Virus record (IMG/VR): IMGVR_UViG_3300031227_000562
Span: 1-20,182 of that record
Direction: 5' to 3' (one strand)
DNA length: 20,182 nucleotides
Source: a virus
Below, piece after piece: positions 1 through 6,958 of this stretch (position 1 is its first letter; each line of letters begins with the position of its first letter). The position numbers were made by a program, and so were the translations under genes. Under the pieces are notes generated by a model, which was not told the DNA's origin, ran no database searches, and was given only the letters and a program-made list of their open reading frames with translations.

Positions 1-1109
1 GGCGTGATATACAGAATGAGATACCGCGAGAATGGATAGCCAAGAAGAACGAGGTTGAGTTATCGTTCACATTAAAGAATGGATCTATTATTGAGTTAAA
101 GGGTGCTGAGAACCCTGATTCGTTAAGAGGTGTTAAGTTACGCGGGTTGGTAGTTGATGAGATAGCCAGCATCCGTAATTGGGATTGGTTGTGGGATGAA
201 GTGTTACGGGCAACGTTAACAGACTATGCAGCGCCTGTGATATTCATATCGACACCTAAAGGTTATAATCATTTTCACGAGTTATATTTAAAAGGGCAGA
301 ACGAAGGGGATTACAAGTCATGGCGGTTTACGAGTTACGACAATCCTTATATATCTGCGAAGGAGATAGACAATGCTAAGAAGGATCTTACCGAAGACAC
401 GTTTGCGCAGGAGTATATGGCAGATTTTAGGAAGTATACGGGGTTGGTGTACAAGGAGTTTGAAAGAGACATACACGTTATTAAGCCATTCGATATACCA
501 GAGACGTGGTCGATTTATAGAGCATTTGATTTTGGTAGTACCAATCCTACTGTATGCATTTGGGTGGCTATTGATACGGATGATAATTGTTTTATTGTGG
601 ATGAGCACTACAGATCGGGGGAAACAATTGATTTTCACGCTGGTGTGGTTAACGCTAACCCTCTTAGTAATAAAGTGGTGGCGACTTATGGGGATCCTTC
701 AGGAGCGCAATGGATACAAGAATTCGCTAAAAGAGGCATATATATTACTCCAGCGAATAAGGAAACGGGTACAAGCCTTAGTAATTGGGTAAGGTTTAAG
801 ATAGAAAAGGTTGCAGAACGCATCAGGCCAATACCTGGCCATGTTGTCGAGCATGTTCCGCCTCGTGAGAGCCTTCCTAGGCTATTTGTTTTTGATAGAT
901 GTACTGAGGGGATACGGGAATTCGAGACTTACCGATGGCAAGAGAAATCAGTAACAAGGGCGCAAGATCTTAACGAACCCGACGTACCAGAGAAAGCCAA
1001 TGATCATTTGATGGACGCTTTATCGTATTTCATGGTAAGTTATAAGAAGCAGGAGGTTATAGATGTACCACCTCAATGGAGTGACAAGCAATGGAACATC
1101 GGAAATTAA
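1..1109 (+). CDS. terL: Terminase large subunit (C-terminal part)
   Basis: This is the packaging motor ATPase and nuclease that pumps DNA into the prohead through the portal and cuts the concatemer. The gene enters from the left edge; the first full codon is at position 3 and the frame is open, so the TTG at 147 is only an internal Leu codon. Visible parts in order are a Walker B-like LVVDEIA (147-167, Asp at 156, Glu at 159), an STPKG coupling motif (about 249-263), then an RNase H-fold nuclease with FDFGSTNP (first Asp 528), YGDPSG (Asp 693) and NDHLMDAL near the end (Asp 1014). The Walker A region lies outside the window. Its position just before the portal gene is the usual order. The family is clear; the packaging type (cos, pac) cannot be told. 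Confidence 0.93.
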   Translation, partial: RDIQNEIPREWIAKKNEVELSFTLKNGSIIELKGAENPDSLRGVKLRGLVVDEIASIRNWDWLWDEVLRATLTDYAAPVIFISTPKGYNHFHELYLKGQNEGDYKSWRFTSYDNPYISAKEIDNAKKDLTEDTFAQEYMADFRKYTGLVYKEFERDIHVIKPFDIPETWSIYRAFDFGSTNPTVCIWVAIDTDDNCFIVDEHYRSGETIDFHAGVVNANPLSNKVVATYGDPSGAQWIQEFAKRGIYITPANKETGTSLSNWVRFKIEKVAERIRPIPGHVVEHVPPRESLPRLFVFDRCTEGIREFETYRWQEKSVTRAQDLNEPDVPEKANDHLMDALSYFMVSYKKQEVIDVPPQWSDKQWNIGN

Positions 1110-1112
1110 AAC

Positions 1113-1373
1113 ATGACTGAAACTGAAAGCAACATTGCAAAGTATATGGCGTTAGTTAAGAGTCTTGATCCTGATTTATACATGATTAAGATTGCATTGC
1201 AGGAGACAAGGGTAAACCCTGATGTTATTCCAGCGATAATACGCAACATAGGAAACATTGCACATGGCACAGGATTTGGTAATGTTAAGATATCAATATC
1301 TGATAGAATTATTGAGCAGATATCAGCGGTGGAGTCTGAACTTGTCAAAGAGCCAGCTTTACTGTTAGAATGA
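1113..1373 (+). CDS. Small hypothetical protein between terminase and portal
   Basis: An 86-residue protein starting 4 nt after the terminase stop. The ATG is preceded by only a weak GGA about 11 nt upstream, so it may depend partly on ribosomes finishing terminase. The sequence is mixed alpha-helical in character, ends in an acidic Glu-rich tail, and has no signal peptide, membrane segment or cysteine motif. I do not recognise the family. The position between terminase and portal fits a small head-related or packaging accessory protein, but that is inference from order only. Downstream lies terminator element A, which separates it from the portal gene. Confidence 0.7.
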   Translation: MTETESNIAKYMALVKSLDPDLYMIKIALQETRVNPDVIPAIIRNIGNIAHGTGFGNVKISISDRIIEQISAVESELVKEPALLLE

Positions 1374-1393
1374 GATAGAAGAGGACTCTACAA

Positions 1394-1406
1394 AAGTTAA
1401 AAACTA
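1394..1406 (+). repeat. 13-mer AAGTTARARACTA, copy A
   Basis: The sequence AAGTTAAAAACTA is one of three near-identical copies (others at 13551 and 14539). Each lies 1-3 nt before a hairpin that begins AGCCAC. The 13-mer contains a short inverted repeat (AGTT...AACT), so it could be a protein operator or a small RNA stem. Its function is unknown. Confidence 0.7.
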
Positions 1407-1409
1407 TTG

Positions 1410-1437
1410 AGCCACGACCAACACTCGTGGCTTTTTT
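1410..1437 (+). terminator. Rho-independent terminator hairpin (element A)
   Basis: The stem AGCCACGA (1410-1417) pairs with TCGTGGCT (1425-1432), 8 bp, with loop CCAACAC, followed by a run of six T (1432-1437). It sits between the small gene and the portal gene. The portal ATG is only 7 nt past the T-run, so the hairpin occupies the place where a ribosome site would be expected. The stem is identical in sequence to that of element C (14553-14574), while the loop differs. Confidence 0.8.
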
Positions 1438-1444
1438 AATTGTT

Positions 1445-3472
1445 ATGGCAGAATTAAAACCGGTAGGAACAACAAAAGAGCGAGAATTATTTACTGAGGT
1501 TATCAGACACTACGAGGTAGCCAAAGAAGATTTAGAGAAACGTATTATTGATTTTGATAAAGCTGACGTGTTGTTCAGATCACACATAGAAGAGTCAGGA
1601 TGGCCATACGGTTCCACAATTTTTGATCCAAGAATATTCACAGCTATATTTGAGAAGTCGGCCAGACTGTTTGCCAAGAAGCCAAGAGGCAGGATGGTAC
1701 CACGTGAAGGTGGCGACACAATAGGCGCACAGATAAACAATGAGTTGCTTTCATTCCAATGGGATGATAACGAGCGGTCAGGTGCTGAACCCATGTTAGC
1801 TAAGTGGGCTACTATGGATATGAACGCACGCAAGTATGGAGCATCTTTTGCTATTGCCAAATGGAAATATGAGACAAGGGTCAAGCGTGATAAAAAAGAT
1901 GATCAAAAAGGTAAGAAGCAAGTATTCTTTGATGGCCCTGATTTCACACCGATAGTCAACAGAGATTGTCTACCCAATCCATCATATTCAACTATAAAGA
2001 ATTGGTTTCAGTACAGGGATTACACAACGGTGCAAGAACTCAAAGAGGTTAATGATGCAGCGAGGTCAAAGCCTGTATACAAAAACCTTGATATATTAAG
2101 GCAGAAGGTTAAAGAAGATAAAGGTGGTGGAGATACAAGAGAATCAAATTATCTATCAAAGAACAAGTCTATCAGCAATCTCACAGATTACTTAGGGCGT
2201 GACGAGGTGTTTAAGACGTTTGAAATAATTACTGAGTATCGTAATGATAGGTGGATTACGTTTGCACCTAAGCATGGTGTAATAATTAGGGACATACCTA
2301 ATCCGTATGACCACGGACAGATACCAGTTATATTACTCAAGTATTACCCAATAGATGATGACTTATATGGATTATCCGAGATTGAACCAGTAGCGAAGTT
2401 ACAAAGGGCTACTAACGCACTATGGTCTCAGTATGTAGATGCAATCAACATGAGTTTATATGCACCGTTAAAGGTGCGCACAACTGGGGTACAGATGCAC
2501 ACATTGGAATTTGGGCCTGGCAAGAAGTGGCTAATGAATGATCCAAGCTCTGATGTAATGACTCACGATCAAAGTCCTACAGGGGTTACTGAATTCTCAA
2601 CCACATACAGATTGCTTGTAAGTGCAATGCAAGAAGGGCTAGGTGAAACTAGCGCTATTACTTCTGGTGCATTACCTGGTGCGTCTGATAAGACAGCTAC
2701 AGAGGTAAAGGACACAGCCACGCAAAGGTTAGCGAGGGATAACTTCAATCAGATATTCTTATCAGAGTCCATGAAGAAGCAGATGATGTTCTGGCACAAG
2801 ATGAACCAACAGTTCCTTTTCAAGGATGAAGACGAGCATGTAAAGGTGATAAGGATAGTAGGCAAAGACGCTATCAGGTATTTTGAGAAGGCTGGCTTAG
2901 GTGGTAAGACGATTGATGACCAGTTGCTGGCTGATTTCTCTTCTGAGGAGTTAGATGGATTAAACCTAAACCCCGAAGAGTTTGCCACTGATAGATTCCC
3001 AGTTGAAGTTGAAGGAGAGATATTGCCTAAATTTGCAGTTGATGAGCTAGGAGAGATGGGGCATTTGCTAGTAGAGAAAGAAGACTTATCAGGTTCATAT
3101 GATTACATACCAGACGTACAGAGTATGTCTATACCAGATGAAGCACAGATGCTTGGCATTAAGAGGCAATTAGTTGAGATAGTACAGAACCCAGTAGTAC
3201 AAGGTTCGTTGGCTCAAGAAGGATACAGAATCAACATGAAAGAGTTGATGGAAGATTTCTTTGAATCAGCGGGGCTTAAAGATGCAGATAAATATTTTGA
3301 AAGGAGCGAACAAAATGGAGCTAACCAAGGAGGAGGAGCTGGCATTGGAGGAGTCCAACCTGGTGTTGGAGGTGGCGCAGAGCAGGGGATGGCAGGAAGT
3401 GTTCAAGCCAATGTTGGAGCGCAAGGCCCACAACAGTTGGGTGGACCCCAGGGAGTCCAGCAACAAAGATGA
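1445..3472 (+). CDS. Portal protein
   Basis: This is the dodecameric head vertex protein through which DNA enters and leaves, and the partner of terminase and the neck. The ATG at 1445 gives 675 residues. An in-frame GTG at 1427 lies inside the terminator hairpin and is less likely. Portal signatures are an N-terminal helical region with SGWPYGSTIFDPR, a mid-protein clip/stem segment around LQRATNALWSQYVDA, and GALPGASDKTATEVKD before a long helix. The length fits large podovirus-type portals. The last 50 or so residues are Gly/Gln-rich and low complexity, and this part is also coded in another frame by the next gene. There is no SD site; the sequence before the ATG is a terminator stem and T-run. 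Confidence 0.88.
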   Translation: MAELKPVGTTKERELFTEVIRHYEVAKEDLEKRIIDFDKADVLFRSHIEESGWPYGSTIFDPRIFTAIFEKSARLFAKKPRGRMVPREGGDTIGAQINNELLSFQWDDNERSGAEPMLAKWATMDMNARKYGASFAIAKWKYETRVKRDKKDDQKGKKQVFFDGPDFTPIVNRDCLPNPSYSTIKNWFQYRDYTTVQELKEVNDAARSKPVYKNLDILRQKVKEDKGGGDTRESNYLSKNKSISNLTDYLGRDEVFKTFEIITEYRNDRWITFAPKHGVIIRDIPNPYDHGQIPVILLKYYPIDDDLYGLSEIEPVAKLQRATNALWSQYVDAINMSLYAPLKVRTTGVQMHTLEFGPGKKWLMNDPSSDVMTHDQSPTGVTEFSTTYRLLVSAMQEGLGETSAITSGALPGASDKTATEVKDTATQRLARDNFNQIFLSESMKKQMMFWHKMNQQFLFKDEDEHVKVIRIVGKDAIRYFEKAGLGGKTIDDQLLADFSSEELDGLNLNPEEFATDRFPVEVEGEILPKFAVDELGEMGHLLVEKEDLSGSYDYIPDVQSMSIPDEAQMLGIKRQLVEIVQNPVVQGSLAQEGYRINMKELMEDFFESAGLKDADKYFERSEQNGANQGGGAGIGGVQPGVGGGAEQGMAGSVQANVGAQGPQQLGGPQGVQQQR

Positions 3473-3620
3473 TTTCCTGTACCAGTACACAGTTGGCTGG
3501 GGCTGGTCAACAGCTTGCAAGGAGCTACTAGGATTCGTTCAGGAGATGGAAGATAGGAGAGCGGCGCTTATTAAGAAGAAGGAGAGTGCAGATATCGATC
3601 CGTTTGATATAGGAAAGTAA
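3315..3620 (+). CDS. Small acidic hypothetical protein overlapping portal 3' end
   Basis: A 101-residue protein starting at ATG 3315, preceded by a good AAAGGAG (3300-3306, about 8 nt spacing), which favours this over upstream in-frame starts. It begins MELTKEEELALEE, is charged and helical, and has a Trp-rich centre (YTVGWGWSTACKELL). The first 158 nt overlap the portal gene in another frame. Codons in the overlap are unusually rich in GAG, CTG and GTG compared with the A/T-ending codons of the neighbours, which fits two frames constraining the same bases. Family unknown. It may be a small head protein, by position only. Confidence 0.75.
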   Translation: MELTKEEELALEESNLVLEVAQSRGWQEVFKPMLERKAHNSWVDPRESSNKDDFLYQYTVGWGWSTACKELLGFVQEMEDRRAALIKKKESADIDPFDIGK

Positions 3621-3642
3621 TTAATTAGATGAAAGGACATAT

Positions 3643-3885
3643 ATGTCAGTAAGAATAAGAAACGTACCACAAGATGGTAAAGATACTGATCTCGAGAACA
3701 AGACGGTATACGATGTTGACGGGTACAAATACCATTTAGGACCCAACGAGCATATGAGCAGTATGGATGATGGGAGATTTGCACCTATGGCAAGTAACGC
3801 TACTGTTTACATGGGATCTGACACACAGCAGACACAATCACCTGACATACAGGTTGATCTGGATCCTGGTGAATACAGGTCTTAA
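3643..3885 (+). CDS. Small hypothetical head-region protein
   Basis: An 80-residue protein with a well placed AAAGGA about 7 nt before ATG 3643. It has no transmembrane or cysteine motif and is rich in Asp, Gly and Met, with a short YDVDGYKYHLGPNEH segment. I do not recognise the family. Its stop codon overlaps the next start (TAATG), so the two genes are probably translated together. It sits between portal and scaffold, where phages often carry small virion or chaperone genes. Confidence 0.72.
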   Translation: MSVRIRNVPQDGKDTDLENKTVYDVDGYKYHLGPNEHMSSMDDGRFAPMASNATVYMGSDTQQTQSPDIQVDLDPGEYRS

Positions 3886-4115
3886 TGGATAGCAAGAAGA
3901 AGCTTGATAGTTTGCCACCAACGAGTGATGACTATTGGAAGGATGCAAAGGTTGACATGCACTCTGAGAAGTTCAGCAAGGTTTGTAAACATCACTTTGT
4001 GCATAGAACATCGCAAGAGGTTGAGTGTCAATTATGCAACATAGGTTACTTCCTTGATCCTGATAGTGTCGTTAAAGAGGGACACATATACAGGAATGGG
4101 AAACTAGTTATCTGA
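3885..4115 (+). CDS. Small Cys/His-rich (putative zinc-binding) protein
   Basis: A 76-residue protein whose ATG overlaps the previous stop by one base (TAATG), indicating translational coupling. The centre carries a Cys-His cluster: a CKHH segment, then CQLC about 15 residues on. This is the spacing of a small treble-clef or zinc-ribbon site, so metal binding is a reasonable inference. The N-terminus is charged and the C-terminus ends in a short hydrophobic strand. I do not recognise a named family. It is the last gene before a hairpin-rich gap upstream of the scaffold gene. Confidence 0.72.
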   Translation: MDSKKKLDSLPPTSDDYWKDAKVDMHSEKFSKVCKHHFVHRTSQEVECQLCNIGYFLDPDSVVKEGHIYRNGKLVI

Positions 4116-4116
4116 T

Positions 4117-4184
4117 TTCCATTATCTTTTAGATAGTGGAAGCCAGCTAAATAGCTGGATTAGTTGCCACCGGTATGCACCGGT
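4117..4184 (+). promoter_or_regulatory. Three consecutive hairpins upstream of scaffold gene
   Basis: Stem 1 is TTCCATTATCT (4117-4127) with AGATAGTGGAA (4131-4141), 11 pairs including one G.U, with a 3-nt loop. Stem 2 is CCAGCT (4143-4148) with AGCTGG (4153-4158), loop AAAT. Stem 3 is ACCGGT (4169-4174) with ACCGGT (4179-4184), loop ATGC; it is also a direct CACCGGT repeat around an ATG. None is followed by a T-run, so they do not look like ordinary terminators. RNA processing, mRNA protection or translation control of the scaffold-capsid transcript are possible roles. Confidence 0.6.
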
Positions 4185-4213
4185 TTAACAAGTGCAAAAG
4201 AAAGGAGTTTGAT

Positions 4214-5020
4214 ATGGCAGATCAGACACAGGCACAACAAGACGTTGTAGAGGAACAACAATCGCCAATGCCTAGCGAAGAACAAAACCTTAACGAAACA
4301 CCTCAAGGTGAAGAGGCCGGTCCCGAAGTGGAAGTATCCGAATCACCAGATACTGAGGAAGAGTTATCGTTATCAGACGGTGTTTCAAGCCGTACTGCAG
4401 AACAGTTTGACAAGCTGAGAGAACAACTCGGCGATGAACGTATGGCGAGACAAAGGCTCGAAAGTACGTTTAATAGCTTGAGTCAACGGCCCAAGGAAAG
4501 TACACCTTTGTATAATCCTGATACTGGGTATGTTGATGTGAATCAGCTAGAACAGATGCAAAAGGCCACAACGGAAGCCAACAAAAAGGCTACGTTAGCC
4601 GAGCAGAGGTTCGAGAAGTATGTTCAACAGCAACAGGAGCGGGAAGCTTATGAAGCGTTCCCAGAGCTTGATCCTAATGCTAAGAACCACGACAAGGAGT
4701 TGCACAAGATGACTCGTGCAATAATCACTGATTCTTTAATGAATCCGGATGATTATGGTGGCGAGTTGCCAGCAAAGCAAGCTGCTGAACTGGCAAGAAG
4801 TCAGCAAAGCAAGACTGTGGAGAAAGCAAAGAAGCAAGCAGCGACAGATGCAGTTGAACAGTTAGGGCCTAAAGAACAGGCAAGTTTAGAGGTTACGGGC
4901 AGATCTGATAGACGTGATGATGTTGCTAATCAAAGCGACTTAATCGAAAGAACAAGACGTGGAGACGCGGCGGCTATCATGGAACGGTTTAGTAGGATCG
5001 CACCTGTATCTGGAAGTTAA
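4214..5020 (+). CDS. Scaffolding protein (probable)
   Basis: A 268-residue protein placed directly before the major capsid gene, the classic place for a scaffold. The ATG at 4214 has AAAGGAG about 7 nt upstream; an in-frame ATG at 4175 lies in a hairpin loop and is rejected. The N-terminus is low complexity and strongly acidic (Gln/Glu/Pro-rich, about 60 residues). It is followed by long helical, coiled-coil-like segments rich in Gln, Glu, Lys and Ala, and a basic Arg-rich C-terminus (GRSDRRDD, ERTRRGD). That acidic-helical-basic layout is typical of scaffolds, whose C-terminus contacts the coat protein. Assignment rests on composition and order, since scaffolds diverge quickly. Confidence 0.78.
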   Translation: MADQTQAQQDVVEEQQSPMPSEEQNLNETPQGEEAGPEVEVSESPDTEEELSLSDGVSSRTAEQFDKLREQLGDERMARQRLESTFNSLSQRPKESTPLYNPDTGYVDVNQLEQMQKATTEANKKATLAEQRFEKYVQQQQEREAYEAFPELDPNAKNHDKELHKMTRAIITDSLMNPDDYGGELPAKQAAELARSQQSKTVEKAKKQAATDAVEQLGPKEQASLEVTGRSDRRDDVANQSDLIERTRRGDAAAIMERFSRIAPVSGS

Positions 5021-5049
5021 AGACAAAAACAAGGAGGTGAATATTTAAT

Positions 5050-5097
5050 ATGGCATATGGATTACAAACCTATCAGGATGGTGCAAGGAGAGAGGAT
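5050..5097 (+). CDS. Major capsid protein, exon 1 (16 codons)
   Basis: This is the first exon of the capsid gene. It has the strongest SD site in the window, AAGGAGGTGA (5031-5040), 9 nt before ATG 5050. It codes for a short N-terminal arm ending ...GARRED. The last six exon bases GAGGAT pair with the intron guide sequence, and the terminal T forms the U.G pair expected at a group I 5' splice site. Without splicing, the frame runs 13 codons into the intron and stops at TGA 5137-5139. Confidence 0.88.
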
Positions 5098-6031
5098 CAA
5101 CTTTACCGCGTCATACACTATGATAAAATTAGTGAATGATAAAAAGTTGTAATCTATGTGGGAAGGAATATGAAACAGATAATAACAAACGAAAATTTTG
5201 TTCTAGGGAATGTTTCAATTTATTCCAAGATAAGAAGAAGATCGTCGCATGTGATACATGTGGCAAGCACATTAAAAGACAGTTAAGTAGTATAGGGAAA
5301 ACTAACTTTTGCAGCGAAAATTGCTTACATAAATGGCAAGCAAAGAATTGGCAAAGGTATCCTGAACTTTTGGATAAAGAATGGTGTATAGAGCAGTATG
5401 GCACTAAGAGTCTACTGGAAATTGCTGAACTTCTAGGTTGTGGAGAAACAACTGTTTGGAAGTATTTTAATCGACATGGGATCAAGCGAGATAGGTCCAG
5501 GTCATTAATGGGTAAGGCTAAGTCTAAGGAGCATCGCAATAATTTATCGTTAAGCAGGATGGGTAAGTTTTTAGGAGAAGACAATCCAAACTGGAAGGGT
5601 GGGATTACCGAATTAGGTTTACATATACGATCACTTAAACAATACGATAGGTGGAGAAAAGCAGTGATGAGATCTAGCGCAGTATGCTGCTTCTGTGGAA
5701 CAGACAAGAATTTGGAAGCTGACCATATAAAGAAATTTGCTCACATACTCAGGGATAATGACATTACCTCGGCACAAAAAGCGAGGGAATGTAAAGAGCT
5801 TTGGGATGTAGCTAATGGTCGGGTTTTGTGCAGAAGTTGTAATATTGGACGCGAGGTCCTCGATAAACTCAGCTAATTCGGCGAATGGAAGAACTCTTAA
5901 CGCCGAGCTAAATTTAAAAAGTCTAAGTGTAAATATGATTTTTTAATAAATGTGTAGAGACTATATACTGGGCTTCTGGAAACAGAATGATGACATAGTC
6001 CGATCCTTCTAGGGATAGAAGTAAAACAAAG
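5098..6031 (+). ncRNA. Group I intron in the capsid gene
   Basis: A self-splicing ribozyme of 934 nt interrupting the capsid gene. P1: exon GAGGAT (5092-5097) with GTCCTC (5856-5861), U.G at the cut. P10: 3' exon CTC (6032-6034) with GAG (5853-5855). P3: CTCAG (5868-5872) with CTGGG (5968-5972). P4: TCGGCG (5878-5883) with CGCCGA (5901-5906). P6 is probably an A/T-rich stem near 5914-5946. P7: GACTAT (5959-5964) with ATAGTC (5995-6000), containing the conserved GACATAGTCC-type S element. P8: TTCTG-GAAA-CAGAA (5974-5987). P9: CTTCTA-GGGA-TAGAAG (6006-6021). The last base is the expected G (6031). No P2 or P7.1/7.2 is evident; I leave the subtype open. The HNH gene fills the P1 loop. Confidence 0.92.
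5136..5876 (+). CDS. Intron-encoded HNH homing endonuclease
   Basis: A 246-residue site-specific nuclease expected to cut intronless capsid alleles and so spread the intron. Visible in order: zinc-knuckle 1 (Cys5, 8, 22, 26); zinc-knuckle 2 (Cys39, 42, 59, 63); a helix-turn-helix region (about 82-115); a NUMOD3-like DNA-binding segment ending NPNWKGG (about 127-156); and the HNH domain with Cys184/187, Asp196-His197, Asn227 and Cys232/235. All key catalytic positions appear intact. There is no clear SD site; ATG 5136 overlaps the TGA that ends read-through of capsid exon 1, suggesting termination-reinitiation. The start lies within a weak stem (CAACTTT 5098-5104 with AAAGTTG 5143-5149). The last nine codons double as the guide sequence and P3. 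Confidence 0.93.
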   Translation: MIKSCNLCGKEYETDNNKRKFCSRECFNLFQDKKKIVACDTCGKHIKRQLSSIGKTNFCSENCLHKWQAKNWQRYPELLDKEWCIEQYGTKSLLEIAELLGCGETTVWKYFNRHGIKRDRSRSLMGKAKSKEHRNNLSLSRMGKFLGEDNPNWKGGITELGLHIRSLKQYDRWRKAVMRSSAVCCFCGTDKNLEADHIKKFAHILRDNDITSAQKARECKELWDVANGRVLCRSCNIGREVLDKLS

Positions 6032-6898
6032 CTCTTAGATCTTATCGCTGATGTATCACCTGACGAAAATCCGTTAGCTACAATGCTTGGGCAAACAACT
6101 GCTTCACAGACATTACACGAATGGGTCGAGGATTACATTTCAAGACCTTCAAGTGTTTCATCGTCTGCTGAAGGTGCAGCGGCAACCTACAGTGACCTTA
6201 CCCAACCTGCAAGACGCAACAACATTACTCAAATCATTTCACAGACATACAGAGTGTCTGGAACAGAGAGAGCAGTATCAGTTGCTGGAATGGGCGATCC
6301 TATGGATTACCAGGCAAGCAAGGCATTGAAGAACTGGAAGAACAATCTGGAATACGCGTTATTGAACGCAACAGTAGCTTCTGGAGATTCTGGTGTTGGT
6401 AGACAGATGGCTGGTATACAAGCAATTGTAACCACTCACTACACAGCTAGAAACTCTGGAACGTCATTATCCGAGACTGAATTTAACAATATGGTCAAAG
6501 ATGTATGGGAAGATGTTGGACATAGCGATGTGTTTGATCTTGTATTAGTTCCTATGGGGCTAAAACAGAAAATCTCCACATTCACTGCTGGATCAACTAG
6601 ATATGTTGATGCAAGTGACAAGAGACTAACCAGACCTATCCAGGTATACGAATCCGACGGTGGAGTACATAGAATTATGTCTCACAAGGATGTATACAGT
6701 TCCACGACTACACCAGGACCTACTTTCTTAGGGCTTAAAGAGGATAAGTACAAGATTGCTTATCTCAGAAAACCATCTAGAGAGTTACTGGCAAAAGATG
6801 GAGATAGGGATAACGGACAGATAGTTGGAGAGGCCACTTTAGAGTACCTCGCAGAGCGAAGTTCCGTACGTAGAAGCGGTTATAACAGTAACGGCTAA
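6032..6898 (+). CDS. Major capsid protein, exon 2 (SU10-like HK97 fold)
   Basis: This is the shell-forming protein, 304 residues when exon 2 (288 residues) is joined to exon 1 (16 residues). The splice restores ...GARRED-LLDLIADVSPDENPL, the conserved N-terminal pattern of SU10-type (DUF5309) capsid proteins, where an acidic 'RED' arm precedes a 'disP..tPf' helix. Further family-like segments are RRNNITQIISQTYRVSGTE, a long helix LKNWKNNLEYALLNA, and a C-terminal YLRKPSRELLAKDGD. The first in-frame ATG at 6083 would give a protein lacking the N-arm and has no SD site, so it is not the real start. The gene ends 6 nt before a strong promoter and 36 nt before a terminator hairpin. Confidence 0.9.
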   Translation, partial: LLDLIADVSPDENPLATMLGQTTASQTLHEWVEDYISRPSSVSSSAEGAAATYSDLTQPARRNNITQIISQTYRVSGTERAVSVAGMGDPMDYQASKALKNWKNNLEYALLNATVASGDSGVGRQMAGIQAIVTTHYTARNSGTSLSETEFNNMVKDVWEDVGHSDVFDLVLVPMGLKQKISTFTAGSTRYVDASDKRLTRPIQVYESDGGVHRIMSHKDVYSSTTTPGPTFLGLKEDKYKIAYLRKPSRELLAKDGDRDNGQIVGEATLEYLAERSSVRRSGYNSNG

Positions 6899-6903
6899 GC
6901 GTG

Positions 6904-6932
6904 TTGACATGGTTTAACAACCATTGCATAAT
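6904..6932 (+). promoter_or_regulatory. Sigma70-type promoter TTGACA-N17-CATAAT
   Basis: A perfect -35 (TTGACA, 6904-6909), a 17-nt spacer, and a -10 differing at one base (CATAAT, 6927-6932) lie just after the capsid stop. Transcription would start near 6939, inside the 5' arm of the following terminator hairpin. It would drive the downstream gene and the glycan cassette. This is the best promoter match in the window. Confidence 0.72.
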
Positions 6933-6934
6933 TG

Positions 6935-6958
6935 GGGCGATCGAAAGGTCGCCCTTTT
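6935..6958 (+). terminator. Terminator hairpin after capsid gene
   Basis: The stem GGGCGA (6935-6940) pairs with TCGCCC (6949-6954), loop TCGAAAGG, followed by TTTT. The loop's GAAAGG is also the only SD-like site for ATG 6959. The stem sequence is unrelated to elements A, B and C, but the hairpin/T-run/ATG arrangement is the same. Confidence 0.72.

Noticed and set aside
373-792. 139-residue plus-strand frame inside terminase
   Set aside because: Lies wholly within the terminase nuclease coding region in another frame; no motif or ribosome site.
1342-1370. Possible promoter TTGTCA-N17-TTAGAA before portal
   Set aside because: Both boxes are weak and lie in coding sequence; not enough to call.
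5098-5149. CAACTTT/AAAGTTG stem as the P1 helix, with splicing after CTT at 5103
   Set aside because: It lacks the U.G pair at the cut, gives extra capsid residues, and offers no P10; the 5853-5861 guide fits all three.
5129-5707. 192-residue open frame on the minus strand
   Set aside because: It is the complement of the HNH gene, has no SD site or recognisable motif, and the plus-strand domains are unambiguous.
6083-6898. Capsid gene starting at ATG 6083
   Set aside because: No SD site, lacks the conserved N-arm, and the frame is open upstream to the intron junction.
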